DNA from: Ascidiaceihabitans sp.
Lineage (GTDB): Bacteria > Pseudomonadota > Alphaproteobacteria > Rhodobacterales > Rhodobacteraceae
Direction: 5' to 3'
DNA length: 64,000 nt
NCBI GenBank assembly: GCA_028248455.1
Contig: JAOKHV010000008.1
Location: 1 to 64,000, forward strand
The translations under genes were made by a program, and so were the position numbers. Position 1 is the stretch's first letter. Every line of letters begins with the position of its first letter. Shown piece after piece: positions 17,543 through 25,363 of this stretch. The notes beneath the pieces are model-generated. The model was given only the letters and a program-made list of their open reading frames with translations. It made no database searches and was not told where the DNA came from.

Positions 17543-17968
17543 TTAGGCGGCGCTTGTAACAAGTCGGGGTGCTAAGGCTCGTAGATCGTATCCTGCTTTG
17601 CCTGCCGTATCGATGATGACCTCGACGGATTGCCCGCGGGATGCGGCGCTTAGGGCCCAAAGCGTTGTGGCACGTGCGCCGCTGCGGCAATAAGCAAGGA
17701 CAGGATGGGGATTGTCACCCGTCGCGACATCAAATGCCTGCACATCTTCCGTGGTTATATTGCCTGGCGTGACCGGAATTTGGTGGACGTTGATGCCATG
17801 GGCATCTGCCGCTGCACAAATGTCGGACACAGTGGGTTGCCCATGTTCTTCACCCTCAGGGCGCGCAATAACAATGGTACGCACCCCAAGTTCCGCAATC
17901 TTTGCCATATCGGCAATACTTATTTGTGGTCCGACAAATGTGTGGGCATCAAGTTGGTTCGTCTGCAT
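17543..17968 (-). CDS. TIGR01244 / DUF442 sulfurtransferase
   Basis: This 141-residue protein of the beta-lactamase-hydrolase-like phosphatase family (DUF442) has a rhodanese/phosphatase-type loop, AYCRSGARATTLWA, with catalytic Cys near residue 95. These domains are fused to or beside persulfide dioxygenases in BigR operons and move sulfane sulfur between thiols. It starts 26 bp after the metallo-hydrolase gene and is followed 27 bp later by sulP. Confidence 0.85.
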   Translation of the reverse strand: MQTNQLDAHTFVGPQISIADMAKIAELGVRTIVIARPEGEEHGQPTVSDICAAADAHGINVHQIPVTPGNITTEDVQAFDVATGDNPHPVLAYCRSGARATTLWALSAASRGQSVEVIIDTAGKAGYDLRALAPRLVTSAA

Positions 17969-17993
17969 TTTGAATGGTCCTAGTGTCTGGGTC

Positions 17994-18878
17994 TTAAAGT
18001 TTGTTGATCGGCACCTTTAAAACAGGTCGCCCTGCGGAATCTTCAGGGATCTCGCCTGCGCGCATGTTGACCTGTAGTGATGGTATGATCAGCTTAGGCA
18101 TCGGCAAGGTCGCGTCACGCTCTGAGCGGAGTTTAACAAAGGCCTCACGGGTCACGCCGCCGCCCACATGGATGTTGTGGGCTTTCTCGTCGGCAACCGT
18201 GGTTTCCCATGCAATATCGCGCCCATTGGGGCCGTAGTCGTGGCACATGAACAAACGCATTGTATCAGGAAGCGTCAGAACCTTTTGGATCGAGTCGTAT
18301 AAGTCACCCGCGTCACCACCTGGGAAATCGGCGCGTGCAGACCCGCCGTCGGGCATAAACATCGTATCACCGGCGAACGCGGCGTTGCCCATGACATGAA
18401 CCATACAAGCAGGCGTGTGGCCCGGAGTAGCGATTGCAAAAGCGTTTATTGAACCGATCTGATAACTGTCACCGTCTTGGAATAATCTGTCGAATTGCGA
18501 CCCGTCACGTTGAAAATCGGTGCCCTCGTTGAACACTTTTCCAAAAGTTTCTTGGACTTCCATGATGCGCGCGCTGATACCAATTTTACCGCCCAGCTTG
18601 TCCTGCAAATAGGGAGCGCCAGAAAGATGGTCGGCGTGGACATGCGTTTCTATGATCCACTCAAGTGTAAGATCGTTTGAACGAATGTGATCTACGATCC
18701 GGTCTGCATGATCATGGGTGATCTGGCCTGACGCATAATCAATGTCCATCACAGAATCCACTACAGCACAGGCTTTGGTACTTGGATCGCTGATTACATA
18801 GCTGATGGTGTTCGTGGCAGCGTCAAAGAAGGCTTCGACGTCAGGTTTCGTTGCCATGTCGATGTTTAAATGGTCCAT
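17994..18878 (-). CDS. MBL-fold persulfide dioxygenase-like hydrolase (Blh/ETHE1 type)
   Basis: This metallo-beta-lactamase-fold protein of about 294 residues has the metal motif HVHADHLSGA (near residues 65-74), the later ligand in TPGHTPACM, the aspartate in GDTMFMPDGGSARADFPGG, and a last histidine in MCHDYG. The GGSARADF segment marks the ETHE1/Blh group, which oxidises glutathione persulfide to sulfite. The open frame extends upstream to 19151, but the ATG at 18878 has a ribosome site (AAAGGAC) and matches the family N-terminus. It lies in a BigR-type operon. Confidence 0.87.
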   Translation of the reverse strand: MDHLNIDMATKPDVEAFFDAATNTISYVISDPSTKACAVVDSVMDIDYASGQITHDHADRIVDHIRSNDLTLEWIIETHVHADHLSGAPYLQDKLGGKIGISARIMEVQETFGKVFNEGTDFQRDGSQFDRLFQDGDSYQIGSINAFAIATPGHTPACMVHVMGNAAFAGDTMFMPDGGSARADFPGGDAGDLYDSIQKVLTLPDTMRLFMCHDYGPNGRDIAWETTVADEKAHNIHVGGGVTREAFVKLRSERDATLPMPKLIIPSLQVNMRAGEIPEDSAGRPVLKVPINKL

Positions 18879-18889
18879 CTGGTGTCCTT

Positions 18890-19321
18890 TCACGTCTCTT
18901 GTTTTGCCGTCGAAGGTGATGCTACGTATTTTGCAGCGATCATGCCCAACAGCATTGTGGCTATGAAAATAAGTGTCCCCGTTGATCCCAATGCCAGCGA
19001 CGTTACCGCTGGGCCTGGGCAGAATCCGCCCAATCCCCAACCGACGCCAAACGTTGCTGCACCAGCGATAAGGCGTGCATCGAAATCTGTGCGTGTTGGC
19101 ATATGGAACATATCGCTGAAAAATGGCGTTGCGCGTTTTTGGGCCAACCAAAAGCCAGGCATCGTTACCATGATTGCGCCGCCCATCACAAAGGCAAGGC
19201 TAGGATCCCAAGAGCCGAATAGGTCAAGAAAGTTCTGAACTTTGGCAGGGTTCGCCATGCCCGATAGAATTAGGCCGGTTCCGAACAATAGGCCCGAGAT
19301 GAGTGTCAGAATATTACGCAT
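18890..19321 (-). CDS. YeeE/YedE-type membrane protein (PmpB-like)
   Basis: This 143-residue protein has four predicted spans and the conserved cysteine motif GGFCPGPA, typical of the half-size YeeE/YedE sulfur-transport proteins. It is encoded 5 bp after its partner at 19326-19760, and the two probably form one channel for thiosulfate or another reduced sulfur compound. It precedes the hydrolase gene by 11 bp. Confidence 0.87.
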   Translation of the reverse strand: MRNILTLISGLLFGTGLILSGMANPAKVQNFLDLFGSWDPSLAFVMGGAIMVTMPGFWLAQKRATPFFSDMFHMPTRTDFDARLIAGAATFGVGWGLGGFCPGPAVTSLALGSTGTLIFIATMLLGMIAAKYVASPSTAKQET

Positions 19322-19325
19322 AGTC

Positions 19326-19760
19326 TTAGCTCCCCACGATGTGACGAATGATGAAAACGGTCACAAATGCAGTGGCCATGAAGGTTATTGTGGCAGCGAT
19401 AGAGCGCGCTGACCCTCGCGATATACCGCAGACACCATGGCCACTTGTGCAACCATTCCCCAAAACTGACCCAAATCCAACCAAAAGACCGGCAATGGCA
19501 AGAGCAGGGCCACCTGCTGAGATGACTTGGTCAGGTATCGTACCGGTCAACGCAATCCACAGCGGGGCCGCAATCAATAGGCCAAATACAAAAGTGATAC
19601 CTTGAGGCAAGCCAGCCTTATCCGCAGAGGGTGGAAGCATGCGTGCGACGATACCGCTAATGCCTGCAATCCGCCCATGCATTGCCATCAGTAAGACAGC
19701 CGAAAGGCCAATCAGCGCACCGCCAAGAAGTGATGTGATTGGGGTAAATTCAGTTTCCAC
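19326..19760 (-). CDS. YeeE/YedE-type membrane protein (PmpA-like)
   Basis: This 144-residue membrane protein with four predicted spans carries the signature GNGCTSGHGVCGISR, whose cysteines line the sulfur-conducting path in the family. The start is GTG at 19760. It is the first gene of the leftward sulfur operon and is divergent from the ArsR-family regulator, 113 bp away. Confidence 0.87.
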   Translation of the reverse strand: METEFTPITSLLGGALIGLSAVLLMAMHGRIAGISGIVARMLPPSADKAGLPQGITFVFGLLIAAPLWIALTGTIPDQVISAGGPALAIAGLLVGFGSVLGNGCTSGHGVCGISRGSARSIAATITFMATAFVTVFIIRHIVGS

Positions 19761-19816
19761 CTAGAGTTTCCTTATTCTGTTGCCATAAGTTAGCGCAGGG
19801 TTTTGTGACTCACTTG

Positions 19817-19852
19817 CACTTATATTAATAATTGTTTATATAAATAAATACG
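19817..19852. promoter_or_regulatory. AT-rich candidate operator for the BigR/SqrR-like repressor
   Basis: The divergent promoter gap contains an almost pure A/T stretch with imperfect dyad symmetry (TATATTAATA and TATATAAATA). BigR-type repressors bind A/T-rich imperfect palindromes in this position. The exact operator cannot be set by eye. Confidence 0.35.
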
Positions 19853-19873
19853 CATACACAAGGGTTACGTTCA

Positions 19874-20179
19874 ATGTTAGACATCAAGGCGCTCGAACCG
19901 AAAATCACAGAAGCTGCAAAGCTGATGACGATGCTGTCGCAACCCGTGCGCCTTCGCCTGATGTGTATTTTGCTGAGCGGAGAGCAGAGCGTGCTAAGCC
20001 TTGCTGAAAGTGCAGGGCTTTCGCAGCCAGCGATGTCGCATCACCTGAAAAAACTACGCGACGCCGATTTGGTAGCCACACGCCGTGACGGTCAGACGAT
20101 CTACTATTCATTGAAGGGCGTTGAAGCCGCACAAGTCATCAAAGTGCTGCACAGTCTTTATTGCCCCGACCAAATCTGA
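19874..20179 (+). CDS. ArsR-family sulfide/persulfide sensor (BigR/SqrR-like)
   Basis: This 101-residue winged-helix repressor has the recognition helix in LSQPAMSHHLKKLRDADLV. Its only two cysteines are Cys31 (RLMCIL) and Cys97 (YCPD), 66 residues apart, the same spacing as the redox pair of SqrR/BigR that forms a tetrasulfide bridge with persulfides. It is divergent from the YeeE-hydrolase-DUF442-SulP operon. It most likely represses both sides until reactive sulfur appears. Confidence 0.88.
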   Translation: MLDIKALEPKITEAAKLMTMLSQPVRLRLMCILLSGEQSVLSLAESAGLSQPAMSHHLKKLRDADLVATRRDGQTIYYSLKGVEAAQVIKVLHSLYCPDQI

Positions 20180-20269
20180 AAATTCCAAATAACATGTTGA
20201 TCATTGCGCCAACTCCATAATTTTTTGACGGAACTGCGCAAGGCATCTTAAGAAGGTCATCCAAGGTAA

Positions 20270-20727
20270 ATGGTTGACCCATATCATACTACGAATGCGA
20301 CAAGAGGTTGTGCGTCCCTGGATCAGGCGGGTAACTTCATGGCACCAACCTTGGTCAAATGTGACAGCCATGAAATCGAGACTTTGGACATAGGGCTGTT
20401 TGGGTTTATCATGTCCCTCATTCCGTCTGACACGGAAGAAGAGGCGAGAGCACTGGCCAACAGCACAACCTTTGGTCTTGGCTCAGGTGTCTTTACCCAA
20501 AATCTTGCACGTGCGCATCGTGTGTCTGCGCGACTCAAAGCTAGAATTTGCTGTGTGAATACCTACCGTGCCGTTTCTCCAATTGCGCCTTTTTTTGGGG
20601 TTGGTACAATCACTCTGGGTATGGGAGAGAGGCAGGTCTCGTTGCGATCAACGATTACACCCGCACGAAAACCACGTGGATCAACACGTTAGATGAACCA
20701 ATGGCGAACCCTTTTGTGATACGGTGA
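20270..20727 (+). pseudogene. Aldehyde dehydrogenase remnant (C-terminal part)
   Basis: The frame encodes the last third of an NAD-dependent aldehyde dehydrogenase: FMAPTL, IPSDTEEEARALANSTTFGL, GSGVFT and a VNTYRAVSPIAPF region. The glycine-rich end (expected PFGG...SGHGRE) is scrambled, and the family's C-terminal DYTRTKTTWIN reappears in another frame, ending at a TGA at 20725-20727. There is no catalytic cysteine domain. It is not functional. It resembles betaine/gamma-aldehyde dehydrogenases more than IolA. Confidence 0.75.
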
Positions 20728-20807
20728 TTTTTAGTCCTTGGGCAGTCAGTAGTCATTCGTCCTGATTGGGGCTTCCATTAAAAAATCGGAATAATTGTGA
20801 CGATGAG

Positions 20808-20849
20808 AATAGCCTTGGCTAACTCTCTATAGAGTTAGCCAAGGCTATT
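20808..20849 (+). repeat. Perfect 19-bp inverted repeat with 4-nt loop
   Basis: Arms 20808-20826 and 20831-20849 are exact reverse complements around CTAT. The right arm is followed by only a few T (TTTTG). It lies between the dead aldehyde dehydrogenase and yaeQ. It could act as a terminator, or it may be a leftover of a small mobile palindrome. Confidence 0.7.
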
Positions 20850-20938
20850 TTGCGCTTTATAACACCCAGATATTATGTGCTTTCATAATGCTGACAGACG
20901 CACTAGGCGTTCCTATCATCGCAATCTTGGGGATAACC

Positions 20939-21487
20939 ATGGCGCAAAAAGCTACCATTCATAAAGTTGAACTGTCCGTTTGCGATATGGATCGTCACTA
21001 TTATGAAACCCACAAACTGACTGTAGCCAAGCACCCCTCGGAAACAGATGAACGCTTGATGGTTCGTGTTCTTGCATTTGCGTTGAATGCGCACGAGCAA
21101 TTGGAAATGACCAAAGGTCTTTCAACTGATGACGAACCTGACATTTGGCAAAAAAGCCTAAGTGGTGAATTGGAGCTGTGGGTCGCGCTGGGTCTACCCA
21201 GTGAGAAGATCGTTCGCCAATCTTGTGGTAAAGCGGATCAAGTAGTCATTTGCACATACGGTGGGACCACGGCGGAAATTTGGTGGAACAAAATCAAGAA
21301 TAGCACGACTAGATTTGATAACCTTCAGGTGCTGAATTTTGCTGAGAAAGACACTACTGAACTTGGCAAACTGGCCAACCGTTCGATGAAGGTTCAGGTG
21401 AACATTCAAGACGGGGATGTAATGGTTAGTGTCGATGAAAGCATTGTTTACGTTACCCCCATCAAATGGAACGACGCGGGTCGTTGA
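20939..21487 (+). CDS. yaeQ: YaeQ family protein
   Basis: This protein of about 182 residues matches YaeQ (PD-(D/E)XK-like fold, unknown biochemical role). It shows the N-terminal block ATIHKVELSVCDMDRHYYE and the conserved HPSETDERLMVRVLAFAL. The open frame begins at 20888, but the ATG at 20939 follows GGGG and matches the family start. It converges with the photolyase gene. Confidence 0.87.
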   Translation: MAQKATIHKVELSVCDMDRHYYETHKLTVAKHPSETDERLMVRVLAFALNAHEQLEMTKGLSTDDEPDIWQKSLSGELELWVALGLPSEKIVRQSCGKADQVVICTYGGTTAEIWWNKIKNSTTRFDNLQVLNFAEKDTTELGKLANRSMKVQVNIQDGDVMVSVDESIVYVTPIKWNDAGR

Positions 21488-21512
21488 GCGCAAATTTTGC
21501 CAGCTTAGCAGA

Positions 21513-23048
21513 TTAAATCGCGTGCTCACTGTCCAGTGCTTTAAAGAAGCGTCGACTGTCATCCGCGACTGCATCGTGCTTTTCGTCGCTCATACGCGCA
21601 TAGCTTTTGTATATTAATCCCATGCGTGGGTTGCCGGCGAAGTGCTCGCGGTTGCGGGTTAGAAAATCCCAATAAAGATAGTTAAACGGGCAAGCGTCCG
21701 GACCATTCTTTTTGGCAACCTTATAGTGGCACGACTTACAGTAATCTGACATCTTGTTGATGTAGGCACCACTGGATGCATAGGGTTTTGACGCCACAAC
21801 ACCGCCATCTGCGAACAGTGCCATGCCCGTTACATTTGGCAATTCCACCCATTCGTAGGCATCTGCATAGACCAACAAGAACCATTCGTTCACTTCGTCT
21901 GGGTGGATGCCAGCAATCAATGCAAAGTTGCCAAGGACCATAAGACGCTGGATGTGATGCGCGTATGCGTTTTCTTTGGTTTCGGTTACGCATTGGCGTA
22001 GGCAATTCATTTGCGTGTCACCGGTCCAGTAAAAATCGGGAAGCGCGCGTGTTGCGTTCAGATGATTGGCCTCTTTGTATTCGGGCATTTTCAGCCAATA
22101 GATGCCGCGAATGTATTCTCTCCAGCCTAGGACTTGGCGGATGAACCCCTCGACTGAATTCAAAGGCGCGTCGCCCTCGTAATAGGCGCGTTCTGCTCGG
22201 CGAATGCATTCCAAAGGGTCAAGTAGGCCACAGTTCATGTAAAGGCTGATGTGGCTGTGATACATCCATGGTTCGCCTTGAACCATTGCGTCTTGGTAAT
22301 CGCCAAAGGTTTGAAGACGTGTGTCGATAAAGCGGTCCAATGCCGCTAATGCTTGTTCGCGTGTGACAGCATAGTGAAACGGCAATAGGTCCCCGAAATG
22401 GTCGGGAAAATGTTGTTCTACCAACGCCATAACTTCTGTTGTGATGGCATCAGGCGTGGTGTGGTAAGTCGAAGGTACATTTAACCCCTCATTTGGTGGC
22501 TTTCTGTTTTCTGCGTCAAAATTCCATTGCCCACCAACAGGTTGGGCATCATTCATTAAAACGGAATATCTGCGGCGCATTTCCCGATAGAAATACTCCA
22601 TGCGCAGCTGTTTTCGCCCTTCGACCCAGTCATTGAATGCGCCGTGGGTGCATAGAAAACGGCTGTCATCCAGGATCGTCACCGTGGCGTCCAACTGCTC
22701 TCTCCAACGGGACATTTCATCACGCAGCCGATATTCAGACGCTTCGGTCACAACAACATCAGTTTTGTTGGTCTCGGCTAAGGCGCGTTTCACTTCATTC
22801 AAAAACGAGCCTGAATTTTGTGGATCATCATAAGCGGTGTATCGAACATTAAACCCCTGCGCACGCAGCTCATTTGCAAAGTGGCGCATGGAGGAAAAGA
22901 CAAATGCGATCTTCTTTTTGTGATGTTTGACGTAGGTCGCCTCAGTCTTCACCTCGCACAATAAAATGAGGTCGTTCTTTTTTGACGTGTCTTTGAGGCT
23001 AGAGATGCCCACTCCCAATTGGTCCCCAAGGATCAGTCGCAATGTCAT
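21513..23048 (-). CDS. phrB: FeS bacterial cryptochrome / (6-4) photolyase
   Basis: This 511-residue protein of the prokaryotic (6-4) photolyase class (PhrB/CryB) starts with the antenna domain (LRLILGDQL). The C-terminal FAD domain has the class cysteines for a 4Fe-4S cluster: one in QMNCLRQC near residue 345, the others in YCKSCHY and DACPFNY near residues 433-452. It repairs (6-4) photoproducts with light or senses blue light. Its gene follows a TIGR03643 gene by 40 bp, a common pairing. Confidence 0.92.
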   Translation of the reverse strand: MTLRLILGDQLGVGISSLKDTSKKNDLILLCEVKTEATYVKHHKKKIAFVFSSMRHFANELRAQGFNVRYTAYDDPQNSGSFLNEVKRALAETNKTDVVVTEASEYRLRDEMSRWREQLDATVTILDDSRFLCTHGAFNDWVEGRKQLRMEYFYREMRRRYSVLMNDAQPVGGQWNFDAENRKPPNEGLNVPSTYHTTPDAITTEVMALVEQHFPDHFGDLLPFHYAVTREQALAALDRFIDTRLQTFGDYQDAMVQGEPWMYHSHISLYMNCGLLDPLECIRRAERAYYEGDAPLNSVEGFIRQVLGWREYIRGIYWLKMPEYKEANHLNATRALPDFYWTGDTQMNCLRQCVTETKENAYAHHIQRLMVLGNFALIAGIHPDEVNEWFLLVYADAYEWVELPNVTGMALFADGGVVASKPYASSGAYINKMSDYCKSCHYKVAKKNGPDACPFNYLYWDFLTRNREHFAGNPRMGLIYKSYARMSDEKHDAVADDSRRFFKALDSEHAI

Positions 23049-23088
23049 GTTAGGTTCCTTTGTTCACGAAAGTTGGGCAAGGGGGGTG

Positions 23089-23304
23089 TTATTTATATTC
23101 AGCGCGGCGGTCACCAAATGTGCGCACGCGTTTGCGCCAAGCCCTGTAGCTGCCGCTTTTGAGAGTCTCCCGCATTAGGTTTTTTACCTGTTTTTCACTG
23201 ATCCCATACTCGCGTTTTATGTCACTAAAGCTAACATGATCAGAAAGAGCCATTTGAACTATTTCACTAACGTGTGCGGTGCTTAATTCGGTGTTTGTAT
23301 TCAT
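23089..23304 (-). CDS. TIGR03643 (DUF2805) small protein
   Basis: This basic protein of about 71 residues is built around a helix-turn-helix-like segment (FSDIKREYGISEKQVKNLMR) and an arginine-rich end (RAWRKRVRTFGDRRAEYK). It is a family regularly found next to FeS photolyases. The ATG at 23304 with an AGGAAAA ribosome site is preferred to the upstream extension to 23352. It is the first gene of the photolyase transcript. Confidence 0.82.
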   Translation of the reverse strand: MNTNTELSTAHVSEIVQMALSDHVSFSDIKREYGISEKQVKNLMRETLKSGSYRAWRKRVRTFGDRRAEYK

Positions 23305-23386
23305 TTTTCCTAGGTAGTGTGAATGGGCTGTCTGACAAGCCATGAACCCCATGGTTTCTAACGAAACCTTTGAAAGTCATCGGGTG

Positions 23387-23431
23387 CTACATTTGCAAGT
23401 TGCGCTCACGCCTGTGCATCGACAAATGTAG
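23387..23431. repeat. 9-bp inverted repeat in the divergent photolyase promoter region
   Basis: CTACATTTG (23387-23395) and CAAATGTAG (23423-23431) are exact reverse complements separated by 27 bp. The pair lies between the divergent TIGR03643-phrB unit and the small gene at 23489. It might be a regulator site. No known box is recognised. Confidence 0.4.
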
Positions 23432-23488
23432 GGTATTGGCCCCATCCTGTTTGGCGCTGACCCATGACATTGTATTCTGGAGGTTCCT

Positions 23489-23767
23489 ATGGCTGATACC
23501 GATGAAACAAACACTAAGACGCATTATATTTGCCAAACTTACGTTGAGAAAAAGCAAGGTTCTGGCGTGGTGACTTTGGCAATTGACAAACAGTTTGAGT
23601 ACTCCAAGGCTTCAGATGCCAAAGAACGTGCGGAACGCGAATACCGCAATGAGACCTGTGTGGGGGCTGACGCCTACATGATCGTTGAAGATTCACAATC
23701 TGATGAAGTTGGGACGCCTGATTTTCTGGTACGCCTTGGCAACGTGCCAGACGATGATGGGTCCTGA
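23489..23767 (+). CDS. Small hypothetical protein
   Basis: This 92-residue protein is acidic at both ends, has a soluble composition, and shows no signal peptide or known motif. The core YICQTYVEKKQGSGVVTLAI looks like two beta strands, followed by a helix (KASDAKERAEREYR). A good ribosome site (GGAGG) is placed 7 bases before the ATG. It is divergent from the photolyase unit. The reading frame looks real, but I do not recognise a function. Confidence 0.65.
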   Translation: MADTDETNTKTHYICQTYVEKKQGSGVVTLAIDKQFEYSKASDAKERAEREYRNETCVGADAYMIVEDSQSDEVGTPDFLVRLGNVPDDDGS

Positions 23768-23803
23768 CCCAAGACTTTATGGGTCAGGGGGCAAATTAAT
23801 CTG

Positions 23804-24260
23804 TTATAGACGATGCCGCATGATCTTGAAGGATCTCTGGTGCTCTTTGAACTCAGGATCAACGGTCTTGGTCAGCTGATCGGTTTTGGCTTTTTTTATC
23901 AATCGTTCGGCCAGTATAAATGAAAAGATTGCTGTGAATATTCCCCCAGTCATTTGTCCAATTAGCACACCTTGAGCTCTCCACAGCTGCGCGCCAAAGT
24001 AGACTATAGGGGGCGTGCCCAGTTGACCCACGTTGAATAGAATGGGTGCCTTAGATTGTTGCAGGCCGCGTTACCAACAAAGATAATACTTCCATGCCAG
24101 TGAGAGTGGGCCGCAGAATAAGAAGACGAGATCGCGTGTTACGCCGCTTGCATTGACCAGGTCCGCGATTGGTGCGCGTGTAAGGTAAAAGACAAACGCA
24201 TCAGGGATCTCGTAGACGACAATCAAGACCATGCTGCTGTTAAACGCACAACGTACGCGC
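23804..24260 (-). pseudogene. MATE-family efflux pump remnant
   Basis: The leftward frame 24031-23804 resembles the end of a NorM/MATE transporter (VYFGAQLWRAQGVLIGQMTGG). Just upstream, other frames give GNAACNNL and HPFYSTWVNWAR, which match the preceding MATE helix (NAxxNNxxxPxYSTxxNW). Upstream of that, another frame to about 24260 encodes a hydrophobic helix. At least two frameshifts are needed and the first half is absent. It is a decayed gene. Confidence 0.65.
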
Positions 24261-24280
24261 CCATGACGAAATCAGGCACC

Positions 24281-25087
24281 TTAGGTATCGCGTTTGGCAA
24301 TCCAGTCGTGGGCAGGGTCATTTTCAAAACGCCATTTGCGCAAGGGGCCTGCCATCACATTTAGATAATACAAGTCATATCCATAAGGGGCACCGCAAGG
24401 GTGGTGGCCTTTGGGTACTAAAACCACATCGCCGTCCTTCGCTGCCATGGTTTCATCCAACTCACCGTCTTCGGTATACACACGTTGAATTGCAAATCCT
24501 TGAGTGGGATTGAGACGGTGGTAATAGGTTTCCTCAAGGTAGGTCATGTCGGGGTAGTTATCTTCGTCATGGCGGTGGCTTGGGTAAGACGACCAATTTC
24601 CAGAGGGTGTGAACACCTCGGTGACCAGCAGGCTGCCTGCAACGTCACGATCTTCCATCGCGATATTGTTGATGAACCGCTGGTTTTGTCCAATGCCACG
24701 TCGGGTCAATTCGATACCATCTGGCCCTATGCGTTGTGCTGGATAGTCGCCTTTTACGGGCGCGGTACAAACGGCCAAAACGCAGTCGGTGGTGGCTGTT
24801 GCTGTCCAGTGGCTATCGCCGGGAACATAGGCGCAGTGGGGTGCTGTCTTTTCGAAAACAGACATGCGGTCGCCCATTTTACCAAAGTCGATGCCTGCGG
24901 CTTGGATCGCAGCGTGGCCCTCGACAAGAACCAAAATCACTTCGCGATCTCCTGTTGCCTCGTTGGCCGTTTCACCTGCTTCGAGGTGATAAAGACCAAA
25001 ACCAACATACTCCCATCCGGCCGTTTCTGGCGTAATGTCGTGTACTTTACCGGATGTACTAGTTGGTGAGTGGAGAAGATTTGCCAT
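24281..25087 (-). CDS. iolB: 5-deoxy-glucuronate isomerase
   Basis: This 268-residue bicupin enzyme converts 5-deoxyglucuronate to 5-dehydro-2-deoxygluconate in inositol catabolism. It has the canonical IolB signatures GNWSSYPSHRHDEDNYPDMT (cupin histidines), LEETYYHRLNPTQGF, VPKGHHP and YYLNVMAGP. It is the last gene of the leftward inositol ABC-importer operon. A second, divergent IolB-type protein is encoded at 35632. Confidence 0.93.
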   Translation of the reverse strand: MANLLHSPTSTSGKVHDITPETAGWEYVGFGLYHLEAGETANEATGDREVILVLVEGHAAIQAAGIDFGKMGDRMSVFEKTAPHCAYVPGDSHWTATATTDCVLAVCTAPVKGDYPAQRIGPDGIELTRRGIGQNQRFINNIAMEDRDVAGSLLVTEVFTPSGNWSSYPSHRHDEDNYPDMTYLEETYYHRLNPTQGFAIQRVYTEDGELDETMAAKDGDVVLVPKGHHPCGAPYGYDLYYLNVMAGPLRKWRFENDPAHDWIAKRDT

Positions 25088-25116
25088 GTGAAAATTTCAA
25101 TTCATTAGTGTTGGAT

Positions 25117-25347
25117 TTATGGATTTTCCGATGGAGCATTTGCGTCATCGGGCAAAACGAAATCAAAGAAAAAGACATAAGTTGAGTAGACGCCTATGCA
25201 CACCATTAGCAACGCCCATACGGTGTTACCTGCGGTCGCCTCGACGACCGTCCATCCTGCAAGGACTGCAATCAGGACAATCCGTCGCCAAAGCGGGCGA
25301 AAAAAGGGGTGGCGCAATTCTAGGGCGTTGGGCCGCCGTTTGGTCAC
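25117..25347 (-). CDS. DUF3329-like small membrane protein
   Basis: This small protein has a basic N-terminus, a conserved HPFFRPLWRR segment and two membrane spans. The GTG at 25347 gives 76 residues, has TGGAG six bases upstream, and starts just after the ATPase stop codon. The open frame also extends to an ATG at 25392 inside the ATPase gene (91 residues). Similar proteins accompany sugar ABC importers in Rhodobacterales. A role in the transporter is only suggested by position. Confidence 0.7.
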   Translation of the reverse strand: MTKRRPNALELRHPFFRPLWRRIVLIAVLAGWTVVEATAGNTVWALLMVCIGVYSTYVFFFDFVLPDDANAPSENP

Positions 25348-25363
25348 TGTGCCACTCCAATCA

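Noticed and set aside
18878-19151. N-terminal extension of the MBL hydrolase
   Set aside because: The open frame overlaps the YeeE-type gene, has no family similarity, and the ATG at 18878 has a proper ribosome site.
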